From an uncultured Ardenticatenia bacterium (GTDB taxonomy: Bacteria; Chloroflexota; Anaerolineae; 4572-78; NAK82), in NCBI GenBank assembly GCA_937127125.1, contig CAKZLO010000015.1:38385-102384 (forward strand): DNA of 64,000 nucleotides, given 5' to 3'. The position numbers were made by a program, and so were the translations under genes. Of this stretch, positions 51,019 to 59,069 are shown in pieces (the stretch's first letter is position 1; each line of letters begins with the position of its first letter). The notes beneath the pieces were generated by a model. That model ran no database searches. It saw only the letters and a program-made list of their open reading frames with translations, and was not told the origin of the DNA.

Positions 51019-52321
51019 TGATGATCTCTACATGTTCCTCGGGTTGGGTCGCATCCAGTCTTTGTGTCACGGCGTCGCGATACGGCTCGGGTATCTCGAG
51101 CTTGGTCAGCTTGAATTCCTTTTCAGCGATGTCGATCAGGATCTGGCCGGGCGATTCGTTCGGGCCAATGTTGTAAACTCGACGCTTGAAGACGCGAGTG
51201 ATCTCCTTGGCGGTTTCCTCGTCAATGCGGAAGTATTTGATCTCCTTGAGGAAGTAGTAGATCACATTCCATCCGCTGAGTGGCCCCAGCAGAATTTCGG
51301 ATTCAGTGACCCCAAATTGATCCAGCGGATGGGCTTCGTATGCGTCGTGATCGTTGAGCACAGCTTTCTGATGCACTCCGCTGGTGTGGGTGCGATTAGT
51401 CAGGCTCACAGGCTCCTTGGATTGCACCAGCTTGTTGAGCTTCGAGGCCAGCAACACATTAATCGGGTAGGAGCCGCGCAGATGATAGCCTTCCAGCTTG
51501 TCGTATTCCCGATCCACAAACAGGTTGAACAGCAACGCAGTCATAGAAGTGATGCCGGAACGCTCTCCGATGCCGAGAATGGTGGTATTGATGTAGCGCA
51601 TCCCGGCGCGCACCGCCTCCAGCGCGTTGATCAGGGCGAAGCCGCGGTCGTCGTGGAAGTGGCCTTCCAGATCGACATCGGGGTAATGCTGCCGCAACAT
51701 GGCCACCTGGCGCGCCACCATGCCCGGAGTTGCCACGCCGACCGTGTCGGGAGTGCCCAGGCGATGCACCAGCGGAGCAATCTCGTCGTACACACGGAAG
51801 AGGTGTTCCCGGCGTGTGCGGAAGGCATCCTCCCCACTAAAGCGCAAAATCAAATGGGGGTAATCGCGGCGCACCTGCTCGATCAGCGAGCGAGCGCCAC
51901 GGATGATCTCATCCAGCTCCTTGCCATGGCTGGCGTCGCGGGCGAAACGCGAGGTGCCAATGTAGAAATTCAGTCCATCAAAGCCTGCCTCGACCGCTGA
52001 TTGGACGTCAGCGGGATGGCAGCGCACGTGTGCTAGCAGGAAGGTGTAGCCCTTTTGCGTAATCAGCTCGTCGCGCACCGCCTTGATGGCCTCGAAGTCC
52101 TCGCGCTCCTGCGCACTGACGATCGGCGCGAACAGCTCGATGAACTTGACGCCATAGATGATCAGAGCCCGTACGATCTCGACCTTGTCCTGCTGATTGA
52201 AAAAGTACTTGTAATGGTCATGCAACAGCGAGCTCTGCGAGCCTTCGCGCAGAGTCGTGTCAATGATCTCCAGCTGTCGCACCTGATAACGACTGAACTG
52301 AAAAGGGCTGTCCGGTGTCAT
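50999..52321 (-). CDS. hcs: Homocitrate synthase
   Basis: 440 residues. The DRE-TIM barrel opens with '[14 protein letters not shown]', has the metal pair HxH in '[20 protein letters not shown]', and the '[24 protein letters not shown]' loop. It joins acetyl-CoA to 2-oxoglutarate, the committed step of the aminoadipate route. The C-terminal part ('[20 protein letters not shown]') is longer than in short NifV types and may carry regulation. It overlaps lysK by 4 nt (ATGA). Isopropylmalate or citramalate synthase activity is less likely given the operon. Confidence 0.88.
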   Translation of the reverse strand: MTPDSPFQFSRYQVRQLEIIDTTLREGSQSSLLHDHYKYFFNQQDKVEIVRALIIYGVKFIELFAPIVSAQEREDFEAIKAVRDELITQKGYTFLLAHVRCHPADVQSAVEAGFDGLNFYIGTSRFARDASHGKELDEIIRGARSLIEQVRRDYPHLILRFSGEDAFRTRREHLFRVYDEIAPLVHRLGTPDTVGVATPGMVARQVAMLRQHYPDVDLEGHFHDDRGFALINALEAVRAGMRYINTTILGIGERSGITSMTALLFNLFVDREYDKLEGYHLRGSYPINVLLASKLNKLVQSKEPVSLTNRTHTSGVHQKAVLNDHDAYEAHPLDQFGVTESEILLGPLSGWNVIYYFLKEIKYFRIDEETAKEITRVFKRRVYNIGPNESPGQILIDIAEKEFKLTKLEIPEPYRDAVTQRLDATQPEEHVEIINGANIR

Positions 52322-53457
52322 GCCACACCTCGCTGCAAGAATTCTAAAGCTTCTCTGAGCACCTCAATGGCGCGCAGGTACTCACCGAGGTGGATGCGCT
52401 CTGCCGGGGTATGGTCCAGAGCAGAGTCGCCCGGGCCGTAGGCGACGATCGGCACCCCCCATACCGGCCCCACCACATTCATATCGGATGTGCCCGTCTT
52501 CCACACGAAACGTGGATTGCCACCTGCACGGCGAATTGCCCTGAGAAAGCTGGCCACCAGCGGGTTGTTCTTGGAAGCGCGAAAAGCTACCTCTGCCCCG
52601 GAGAAGGTGACGCGCACCTGTTCGCCGTCGCCAGCGCTGATGGGTTCATCAGGCAGCAGCCCGTTGGCCATCACCAGCTGTTGCACCTCTGCGGCCAGAT
52701 CGGATGGGTTCAGTTCCGCTGGCACGCGGAAGCTGATGGTCATCTCCACAGAGCAATACGCCCCCTCATCGCGCGTAGCGATGTGACGCAGCGCAGGTTC
52801 CAGACGTTCGAAGGCGCCGGTACGTTCGGCATTGAACCTCTGACAGTACGCCACAATCGCATTCCATAGGGCCACGGCACCTTCGGCCGGCAACGGGTGT
52901 GGCCCAGCCGAGTGGGCAAACGGGGCACGCCAGTGCAGATCAACGACCAATCGACCCTTGTAACCCAGCGTGATGCGATCCCAGCCTCCCGGCTCACCGA
53001 TGACACAGTAATGTGGTGCCGCCATTGTGCTCAGGAGATGACGTGCGCCACGGCTGGAAGCTGTCTCCTCCTCTACGGCTCCGACGATCACCACCTGCCA
53101 GTCGGGTGCTAACTGGAGCGTTGCTGCGGCCATGACAAAGGCGCACAAAGGTCCCTTGGCGTCCACGCTACCGCGGCCAGTGAGCCACTCGCCCTCCCGC
53201 TGCACCGGCAGCGCACCTGGGAAGGTGTCGATGTGCCCCAGCAGCACGATGCGGTTCGGTCCGTGGCCGCGCACGCCCACCGCATTGCCCACGGCGTCTA
53301 CGTGCGCTTCAAAGCTATGCGCCTGCATCCAGCTCACCAGCCAGTGCGCGGCCGCGCTCTCCGCGCCCGACGGGCTGGGGATGCTCACCAGGTTTTCCAG
53401 CAGGTCGATTGCCTCTGCCTCGCGCATGCTCATGCCCAGACCTTGATCACAGTTCAT
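52318..53457 (-). CDS. lysK: LysW-lysine hydrolase (M20 family)
   Basis: 379 residues. M20 metallopeptidase pattern: '[11 protein letters not shown]' (His/Asp), '[14 protein letters not shown]' (bridging Asp), '[17 protein letters not shown]' (Glu-Glu) and '[19 protein letters not shown]'. It cuts lysine off the gamma-carboxyl of the LysW C-terminal Glu, the last step. The start at 53457 overlaps lysJ by ATGA. Close relatives act on LysW-ornithine in arginine synthesis; the neighbours here point to lysine. Confidence 0.9.
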   Translation of the reverse strand: MNCDQGLGMSMREAEAIDLLENLVSIPSPSGAESAAAHWLVSWMQAHSFEAHVDAVGNAVGVRGHGPNRIVLLGHIDTFPGALPVQREGEWLTGRGSVDAKGPLCAFVMAAATLQLAPDWQVVIVGAVEEETASSRGARHLLSTMAAPHYCVIGEPGGWDRITLGYKGRLVVDLHWRAPFAHSAGPHPLPAEGAVALWNAIVAYCQRFNAERTGAFERLEPALRHIATRDEGAYCSVEMTISFRVPAELNPSDLAAEVQQLVMANGLLPDEPISAGDGEQVRVTFSGAEVAFRASKNNPLVASFLRAIRRAGGNPRFVWKTGTSDMNVVGPVWGVPIVAYGPGDSALDHTPAERIHLGEYLRAIEVLREALEFLQRGVA

Positions 53458-54647
53458 TGCTCCTCGCGCCTGCTCGCAACGTCGGAGAGGGCCAGCGCCA
53501 TTGCCTGCACCACCCGATCCAGCTGTTCCTCTGCGATGGTGAGCGGCGGGAGCAGCCGCACGACCGTGCTGCCGGCAGGCATGGCAAGCACTCCGCGTTC
53601 CATCAGTGCACGCAACACCTGGGTGGCCCGCTGGCGCAGTTCAACCCCCACCATCAGGCCGCGCCCTCGCACTTCCCGGATCAGCGGGCTGCGGATGGCG
53701 CGCAGGTCGGTCAGCAGCTTCTCACCCAGTCGGGCGGCGCGGCCTGGCAGATCGTCCCGCTCCATGACACGCAACACAGCCCGACTGGCAGCACACGCCA
53801 GCGGATTGCCACCGAATGTGGAACCATGCACACCAGCCGGCAGGGTACCCAGCGCCTCCCGCCAGATCACTGCTCCCATTGGCACCCCACCTCCCAATGC
53901 CTTGCCCAGACAGAGGATGTCGGGCAGCAGGTCAAAATGCTGGCAGGCGAACCAACGGCCGGTGCGCCCCATGCCGGTCTGCACCTCGTCCACGATCAGC
54001 AGCACCCCTCGCTGCGTGCAGAGTGCGCGCAATCCCTCCAGATAAGCCGGATCGGCCGGGTGGACGCCACCCTCGCCTTGGATCACTTCGATGATCACCG
54101 CTGCTGTCTGGTCGGTGAGCGCTGCTTCCATGGCGGCCAGGTTGTTGTACGGCACATGGCTGAAGCCGGGCACCAGAGGCAGGAACGGATCGCGATATTT
54201 GGCATTCCACGTGGCGCTGAGCGCCCCCATGGTGCGTCCATGGAACCCACGCGTGGCGGCTACCACATCTGTGCGCCCGGTGAAAAAGCGGGCAAACTTG
54301 ATGGCTGCCTCGATGGCTTCGGCGCCAGAATTGCACAGGAAGACGCGCTTGAGATCGTCCGGCGTGTGCTGCGTCAACTCGGCCATCAAGGCAGCGCGCT
54401 GGTCGTTGTAGGTGACCTCGCTGCAGGCGACCAGGGTTGCGGCCTGGCTCTGAATGGCGGCGGTCACCTCGGGATGGCAATGACCCAACGTGGCCACTCC
54501 GTGGCCGGTCATGCAGTCGATATAGGCGTGACCGTCGGCGTCCCACACCACAGCCCCTTGGCCACACACCAGCGCGATGGGGCGCTTGGTGTTCAGCCCG
54601 GAGGTATGTTGTTCTTCCAGCGCGATGATCTCTCCGGTGCGTGTCAT
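53454..54647 (-). CDS. lysJ: LysW-gamma-L-lysine aminotransferase
   Basis: 397 residues. Class III PLP enzyme: '[17 protein letters not shown]', '[12 protein letters not shown]', '[13 protein letters not shown]' and the PLP lysine about 249 in '[16 protein letters not shown]'. It aminates LysW-aminoadipate semialdehyde using glutamate. Overlaps its neighbours on both sides by 4 nt. Close to ArgD/acetylornithine aminotransferase; the assignment rests on position between lysZ and lysK. Confidence 0.92.
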   Translation of the reverse strand: MTRTGEIIALEEQHTSGLNTKRPIALVCGQGAVVWDADGHAYIDCMTGHGVATLGHCHPEVTAAIQSQAATLVACSEVTYNDQRAALMAELTQHTPDDLKRVFLCNSGAEAIEAAIKFARFFTGRTDVVAATRGFHGRTMGALSATWNAKYRDPFLPLVPGFSHVPYNNLAAMEAALTDQTAAVIIEVIQGEGGVHPADPAYLEGLRALCTQRGVLLIVDEVQTGMGRTGRWFACQHFDLLPDILCLGKALGGGVPMGAVIWREALGTLPAGVHGSTFGGNPLACAASRAVLRVMERDDLPGRAARLGEKLLTDLRAIRSPLIREVRGRGLMVGVELRQRATQVLRALMERGVLAMPAGSTVVRLLPPLTIAEEQLDRVVQAMALALSDVASRREEQ

Positions 54648-55450
54648 GCGATGACCGTCCCCTCTCCCGCCAGGGCACGCTGAATGGGGCGCTCGACCCG
54701 TCCATCGGCGAAGATGACGCGGTGCACACCGCCTGCCAGTGCCTCGCCGGCGCCCAACACTTTCTTCTTCATACGATCTTGTGCTGCGGACATGAAGGCC
54801 TCCAGGCGGCTCGCTGCGATCTGACGGATGAGCGAGCGTTCGTCCGGAAAGTTCTCGAGAAGGCCGGGCACGTTGGAGAGGATGATGAGCGTCTCGGCCT
54901 GCAAGGCAACAGCAGTGGCGGCGGCAGCGCGGTCGCCATCCACGTTGATCGCTTCGCCCTGGTAGGAAATGGCGGGCGGGGTGAGCACTGGAGTATAGCC
55001 TGCTTCCAGCAGCAGGGTGAGCAGTGCGATGTTGACCTGCTCGACACGGCCGGTGTAATCGTCGCGCAACACGCGCCGCCGGCCGCGTTCATCCAGGATG
55101 GTGATGGTGTCCTTGCGCGTTCCCTGCCACAATTTGCCGTCCAGCCCGCTCAAGCCGATAGCGTTGACGCCGCGTTGCTGCAAACGCTCCACCCACCCCT
55201 TGTTCATCTGGCCGCAGTAAACCATCTCGAATATTTCCAGCGTGCGCCGGTCGGTGCGGCGGCTGGTGTAGCCGCTCACCGAGGTGACGAATTGGGGTGG
55301 GTGGCCCAGCGCGGTGGCAACTTGGTTGGTCGCTGCCGAGCCGCCGTGGACGATCACCACGCGTTCCCCTTGAGCGACGAGGTGCGCCACGTCGTCCGCG
55401 ATGAAGTCGTAGTTGATTCCTTCCGCCCCGCCGATTTTGATCACCAACAT
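54644..55450 (-). CDS. lysZ: LysW-L-2-aminoadipate 6-kinase
   Basis: 268 residues, amino-acid kinase fold: 'VIKIGGAEGIN' (Lys about 5), 'VVIVHGGSAATNQVATALG', 'PVLTPPAISYQGEAINVDGDRAAAATAVAL' and 'MKKKVLGAGEALAGGVHRVIFADG'. It phosphorylates the side-chain carboxyl of aminoadipate held on LysW. Related to ArgB; 17 bases separate it from lysY and it overlaps lysJ by 4 nt. Confidence 0.92.
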   Translation of the reverse strand: MLVIKIGGAEGINYDFIADDVAHLVAQGERVVIVHGGSAATNQVATALGHPPQFVTSVSGYTSRRTDRRTLEIFEMVYCGQMNKGWVERLQQRGVNAIGLSGLDGKLWQGTRKDTITILDERGRRRVLRDDYTGRVEQVNIALLTLLLEAGYTPVLTPPAISYQGEAINVDGDRAAAATAVALQAETLIILSNVPGLLENFPDERSLIRQIAASRLEAFMSAAQDRMKKKVLGAGEALAGGVHRVIFADGRVERPIQRALAGEGTVIA

Positions 55451-55466
55451 AGCGCCTACTCCGCGA

Positions 55467-56510
55467 TCAAATGGGATGCAGGCCGGGGAAGGTCAGACCA
55501 GCGGTCTCCTCCCAGCCCAGCATCACGTTCATGCTCTGCACAGCGCTGCCGGCCGCCCCTTTCATCAAATTGTCCAGCGCGGCCATCACCACGACGCGAC
55601 CGGTGTCCGCGTCGACCTCAAAGCCAATGTCGCAGAAGTTCGATCCGGCCAACACCTTGGGTTCCGGGAAGCGATGGATGCCGACGTTGCTGCGCACCAA
55701 TCGGATGAACGGCTCACGCTGGTAGGCGGCCCGGTAGAGCTGCCACACCTCTTTGTCGCTCAGCGCACGGTTGAGCAGGCAATGACAGGTTGCCAACACG
55801 CCGCGCACCAGGTCCACCGAGGTCACCGAGAAGTGCAACTGGAAGGTGTCCCCCAGCGCCTGAATCACCTCGGCCTGATGACGGTGGCCGGTGGGCTTGA
55901 AGGGACGAACCACGCCGCTGCGTTCCGGATGGTGCGAGCTGGCCGAGGGCTGGGCGCCTGCTTCCGAGGAACCGACCTTCACGTCCACGACCGCCTCGCG
56001 CAGCAGGCCGGCATCGGCGAGGGGAGCCAGCCCCAAGATGGCCGCCGTCGCATTGCACCCCACGCCGCTGGCGTAGTGGGCGCCGCTGAGGGCAGCGCGA
56101 TACCGTTCCGGCAGGCCATACACAAAGCGCTCCAGCCAAGCTGGGGCCGGATGCTCCAGCTCGTACCAACGCACGTAGGCCGCGGGATCGCGCAGACGGA
56201 AATCCGCCGAGCAGTCGATGACGTAGCGGGCAAGCGCTGTGTAACGCTCGATGGAACGCGCCGCCTGCCCGTGGGGCAATGCCAGAAAAAGGATGTCTGC
56301 CTCAGCCAACACGTCGGGATGGGTGAACTGGAGCGCGGTGACGCTGCGCAAATTGGGGTGCACGGTATGCACATAGCGCCCCGCCTGGCTGGCCGAGGTG
56401 ATCTGCTTCACTTCGACATAGGGATGGAAGAGCAGAAGGCGCAACAGCTCGCCACCCACGTAGCCGCTGCCCCCTACAATGCTGACCTTGAGCCTGTCTC
56501 CGCTTGCCAT
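55467..56510 (-). CDS. lysY: LysW-L-2-aminoadipate 6-phosphate reductase
   Basis: 347 residues from the ATG at 56510 (GAGAGG about 7 nt before; a GTG lies two codons up). N-terminal Rossmann 'VSIVGGSGYVGGELLRLLLFHP', catalytic Cys about 152 in 'SGVGCNATAAI', and 'SHHPERSGVVRPFKPTGHRHQAEV' with the active-site His region. It reduces the acyl phosphate to the semialdehyde with NADPH. ArgC-like; the neighbours fix the role. The 119 nt before it, after lysX, contain no gene. Confidence 0.92.
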   Translation of the reverse strand: MASGDRLKVSIVGGSGYVGGELLRLLLFHPYVEVKQITSASQAGRYVHTVHPNLRSVTALQFTHPDVLAEADILFLALPHGQAARSIERYTALARYVIDCSADFRLRDPAAYVRWYELEHPAPAWLERFVYGLPERYRAALSGAHYASGVGCNATAAILGLAPLADAGLLREAVVDVKVGSSEAGAQPSASSHHPERSGVVRPFKPTGHRHQAEVIQALGDTFQLHFSVTSVDLVRGVLATCHCLLNRALSDKEVWQLYRAAYQREPFIRLVRSNVGIHRFPEPKVLAGSNFCDIGFEVDADTGRVVVMAALDNLMKGAAGSAVQSMNVMLGWEETAGLTFPGLHPI

Positions 56511-56629
56511 GAACACCTCTCGGGGAGATCGTCAGTCACAACGATTGTCTGGAACACGGATGCATCATTGTGCCAGCTCGCCTTATCCTCAACGGGTGGC
56601 CATATGGACCCAACTCCCTGTCGTTTACC

Positions 56630-57541
56630 TCACGCGACGCGTCCATCGGCGACGCGCAGCACATAGTCCACGATGCGGCCCGGGATGTCGACGCCGGTGG
56701 TGTCGATGCTGTTGCGGAACTCGGTGGTGTGGTTGACCTCGTTGACCAGCAACTGCCCATCCTGCGTCTCCAAAAGGTCCACGGCGACAATGCCACCCCC
56801 CACGGCCTGCGCTGCCGCCAGCGCCAGGTTGTGGAGCGTGGAGGTGACGGGGCAATTGACGGCACGGCCTCCGCGGGCGGTGTTGGTCACCCAATGATCC
56901 GAGTAGCGATAAATGGCACAGATCGTCTCATCGCCGACGACGAAAGCACGAATGTCGCGCGAGGGTTTGGCGATGTATTCCTGAATGTAGAAAACGTGAT
57001 GCTGGTAACTGCCCAGAACCTGCTTGTGCTCGAGGACGGCCTCGGCCGCGTCGCGGTCGTTGACCTTGCTCAGCAGGCGTCCCCACGAGCCCACCGCCGG
57101 TTTGAGGACGACGGGATAGCCCAACATCTCGATCGCCTGCAAGGCTGCTTCAGGCGTAAAGGCAACCATGACCCGCGGTGTGGGGATGCCCGCGCGCACG
57201 AGCGCTGAGCTGGTGGCCAACTTGTCACCGCATGTTTCCACCACACCAACATGGTTGATGGTGCGAATGCCCCAATCGTTGAGGATGCGCAATGCTGCCA
57301 CTGCGCGCGCATGGGTGATAGAGCGATCCAGCACCACGTCGTAGCATGTCCAACCGGCGCGGCCGTAGGGAGCCTCCGTTTCTCCCCGGCGGTGTGCGTC
57401 CAGGTCGAGAATCACTTCGCGGTCATCGCGCACATCGATGGGGACGTGGCGCGCTTCAAACGCCTGAAGGAGCAGCTTCTCCTCAACGCGGACACGGTCC
57501 AGCAACACAGCGATGCGAGCGCGTGTCGTGCTTTGCGCCAT
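56630..57541 (-). CDS. lysX: LysW-aminoadipate ligase (ATP-grasp, LysX)
   Basis: 303 residues. RimK-like ATP-grasp: '[22 protein letters not shown]' (ATP-binding Lys), '[24 protein letters not shown]', then '[24 protein letters not shown]' with the metal-binding Glu/Asn. It attaches the amino group of 2-aminoadipate to the C-terminal Glu of LysW. Its ATG lies 5 nt after the lysW stop. Whether it also accepts glutamate (arginine route) cannot be told from sequence. Confidence 0.92.
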   Translation of the reverse strand: MAQSTTRARIAVLLDRVRVEEKLLLQAFEARHVPIDVRDDREVILDLDAHRRGETEAPYGRAGWTCYDVVLDRSITHARAVAALRILNDWGIRTINHVGVVETCGDKLATSSALVRAGIPTPRVMVAFTPEAALQAIEMLGYPVVLKPAVGSWGRLLSKVNDRDAAEAVLEHKQVLGSYQHHVFYIQEYIAKPSRDIRAFVVGDETICAIYRYSDHWVTNTARGGRAVNCPVTSTLHNLALAAAQAVGGGIVAVDLLETQDGQLLVNEVNHTTEFRNSIDTTGVDIPGRIVDYVLRVADGRVA

Positions 57542-57546
57542 AGGCG

Positions 57547-57720
57547 CTACTCACCCCAGTCCTCTTCCTCAGCAGGTGCCAGATCGAGCTCGGGTGGGTC
57601 GAGGCTGCGCACCTCCAGCTCGACCCCGCAATCGGGGCACTGGACGATCTCGCCCTCCATGGTATCGTCGCCCAGCGTGAGCTCGGCGTCGCATTCAGGA
57701 CAGGTGGCTGTTTGTGGCAT
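57547..57720 (-). CDS. lysW: Amino-group carrier protein LysW
   Basis: 57 residues, start ATG at 57720 with AAGGAGGAA about 7-12 nt before. Two CPxC knuckles (CPEC about 7-10, CPDC about 28-31) form the zinc site. The body is acidic, and the last five residues are EDWGE, the exact tail on which aminoadipate is mounted: the final Glu's gamma-carboxyl becomes the amide. It protects the amino group and steers acidic intermediates to LysX/Z/Y/J/K by charge. It is first in the enzyme operon, directly behind the attenuator. Confidence 0.95.
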   Translation of the reverse strand: MPQTATCPECDAELTLGDDTMEGEIVQCPDCGVELEVRSLDPPELDLAPAEEEDWGE

Positions 57721-57763
57721 AGGAATCTTCCTCCTTACTTTGATCCGCTCGTGTGCTGCAGGT

Positions 57764-57811
57764 AAAACAAAAGCCGGTACCCTCTATTTTTGTGGGATCT
57801 GGAGTACCGGC
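57764..57811 (-). terminator. Attenuator terminator before lysW
   Basis: On the minus strand GCCGGTAC (57811-57804) pairs perfectly with GTACCGGC (57780-57773), extended by one wobble and one G-C pair, and is followed by TTTTGTTTT (57772-57764). An intrinsic terminator lying between the leader peptide and lysW. Confidence 0.85.
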
Positions 57812-57861
57812 CTATCTGCTTGAGTCGTCTATAAATGCCGCTATCCAGACCCAGGGTCCGG
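57793..57861 (-). promoter_or_regulatory. Competing leader hairpins (anti-antiterminator and antiterminator)
   Basis: Segment 1 CCGGACCC (57861-57854) can fold onto segment 2 GGGTCTGG (57852-57845). Alternatively 57853-57837 can pair with 57811-57793: TGGG/CCCA, TCTGGA/TCCAGA and GCGGC with GCCGGT, with two single-base bulges and a 2x2 internal loop. This second fold takes up the whole 5' arm of the terminator. The two folds exclude each other, as in trp- or his-type attenuators. Pairings found by eye; no energy computed. Confidence 0.7.
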
Positions 57862-57909
57862 CTTCTTCGTGCACTTCGACTTGATGATGCGCAACACGGG
57901 GACGCTCAC
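57841..57909 (-). CDS. Lysine-rich leader peptide of the lysine operon
   Basis: 22 codons from GTG (57909), with AGGAG (57923-57919) 9 nt before; an in-frame ATG at 57918 abuts that site and is unlikely to be used. Lys occurs at positions 10, 12, 15 and 16 (IIKSKCTKKPD), all encoded AAG. The tandem Lys codons lie immediately before segment 1 of the attenuator, and the stop codon lies at the end of segment 2. This is the geometry needed for stalling on uncharged tRNA-Lys to favour the antiterminator. No known protein function is implied; it is read as a sensor of lysyl-tRNA. Confidence 0.75.
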   Translation of the reverse strand: MSVPVLRIIKSKCTKKPDPGSG

Positions 57910-57967
57910 GACGTCCATCTCCTACATGGCGGGATAGGCAGCCCAAACGGTCATTGTCGAGGCAGGT

Positions 57968-58041
<74 letters not shown>

Positions 58042-58061
58042 GCTATGGGTTGCACCTTATA

Positions 58062-58090
58062 TAATAGCGAAAAAGGCGCAACATGTCAAA
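58062..58090 (-). promoter_or_regulatory. Consensus promoter of the tRNA-Lys / lysine operon
   Basis: TTGACA (58090-58085) and TATTAT (58067-58062), 17-bp spacer, on the minus strand. The expected start is about 58055, 14 nt before the tRNA. No terminator is seen between the tRNA and the leader peptide, and only a weak promoter-like match occurs in the 44 nt between them. This suggests one transcript. Confidence 0.75.
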
Positions 58091-58150
58091 TGAGGCGTAA
58101 AAAATGTCCCGGGCAAGGCCACTCTCAAGCCATGGTCGCGCTCGCAGCGC

Positions 58151-58185
58151 CGACATTTGCTCGTGAATGTCGGCAATGCTATAAT
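58151..58185 (+). promoter_or_regulatory. Promoter of the S1-domain gene with an overlapping dyad
   Basis: TTGCTC (58157-58162) and TATAAT (58180-58185), spacer 17. A perfect 7-bp inverted repeat (CGACATT at 58151-58157, AATGTCG at 58166-58172) covers the -35 and spacer and could be an operator. Confidence 0.65.
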
Positions 58186-58224
58186 CAGGAGTTGTATGTG
58201 TGGTGGCAGGAGGAATTTGTTAAA

Positions 58225-58989
58225 ATGGAACATGAGTCCCCTAATATGGTGGTTGAGGAGATGACAATACCACCTGCAGAGGAGTCCAGCACTGCGGCGA
58301 CTCCTCCTGTGCGGCCAGCAGGCGCCCCGCTCTCCATTATGGACTTGGAACCTGGTATGCAGGTGACCGGACGCGTCAAGAGCGTCACTGAGTTCGGCGC
58401 GTTTGTGGACCTGGGAGTCGGGCCACAAGGACTGGTGCACATCTCGCAACTCTCTCGCCGCCGTGTGAGCAAGGTGACCGACGTGGTGCAGGAGGGCGAC
58501 GAGGTACAGGTCTGGATCAAGAAGGTGGACAAGAAACGCGGGCGCATCAGCCTCACGATGATCAAGCCGGTGACGTTGCATCTGAAAGATGTGCAACCCG
58601 ACATGCTGGTGCAGGGCGTGGTCACGCGCATCGAACCCTATGGCGTTTTCGTGGACATCGGCACAGAGCGCGAGGGCATGATTCACGTCTCCGAACTGGC
58701 CGATGGGTTTGTCAGCTCACCGGAAGAGGTGGTCTCGGTGGGCGACCGCATTGAGGCGCGCGTCATCCAGGTCGACCGCAAAGCGCGCAAAGTGAACCTG
58801 AGCACCAAGGAATTCTTCAAGATCGCTCCCCCACCCCCGCCGGAACCGGTCGCCCAGGAGGAGCCTGCGGAGGAGGAAAAGGTGCCTACGATTATGGAGC
58901 TGGCCTTCCAGGCCTCCTTGCAGCGCAGCCTTTCCGAGCGCCAGGAACGCGGTCTCAGCCGTTTGATTGCACGTCGGCTGAAGCACTAG
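58225..58989 (+). CDS. Two-S1-domain RNA-binding protein (RpsA-like)
   Basis: 254 residues from the ATG at 58225 with AGGAGG 11 nt before; the open frame continues upstream past the promoter, so earlier starts are excluded. Two S1 folds: 'GMQVTGRVKSVTEFGAFVDLGVGPQGLVHISQL' (about 45-115) and 'DMLVQGVVTRIEPYGVFVDIGTEREGMIHVSEL' (about 130-195). A proline-rich linker and a basic C-terminal helix follow. Ribosomal protein S1 of many bacteria has 4-6 such domains; this short form may be a reduced S1 or a general RNA-binding factor. Divergent from the tRNA-Lys promoter. Confidence 0.9.
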   Translation: MEHESPNMVVEEMTIPPAEESSTAATPPVRPAGAPLSIMDLEPGMQVTGRVKSVTEFGAFVDLGVGPQGLVHISQLSRRRVSKVTDVVQEGDEVQVWIKKVDKKRGRISLTMIKPVTLHLKDVQPDMLVQGVVTRIEPYGVFVDIGTEREGMIHVSELADGFVSSPEEVVSVGDRIEARVIQVDRKARKVNLSTKEFFKIAPPPPPEPVAQEEPAEEEKVPTIMELAFQASLQRSLSERQERGLSRLIARRLKH

Positions 58990-59007
58990 ATTGTGATGGG
59001 CCGGGTC

Positions 59008-59050
59008 AAAAGAGAGGCGCCCTCGAGATGAGAGAAGGCGCCTCTTTTGC
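59008..59050 (+). terminator. Bidirectional terminator
   Basis: GAGGCGCC (59014-59021) pairs with GGCGCCTC (59037-59044), flanked by AAAAGA on the left and TTTT on the right, so it works on both strands. It serves the convergent S1-domain and lipoprotein genes. Confidence 0.85.
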
Positions 59051-59069
59051 TTGTGGAGGGATCTCCTGA

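Noticed and set aside
50981..52000. 339-codon frame antisense to homocitrate synthase
   Set aside because: A shadow of the hcs frame; no recognisable domain.
57721..57967. T-box or lysine riboswitch upstream of lysW
   Set aside because: The 3' terminator arm has a weak resemblance to a T-box (AGGGTACCG), but there is no specifier stem, and no lysine-riboswitch core was recognised. The leader peptide with Lys codons explains the region better.
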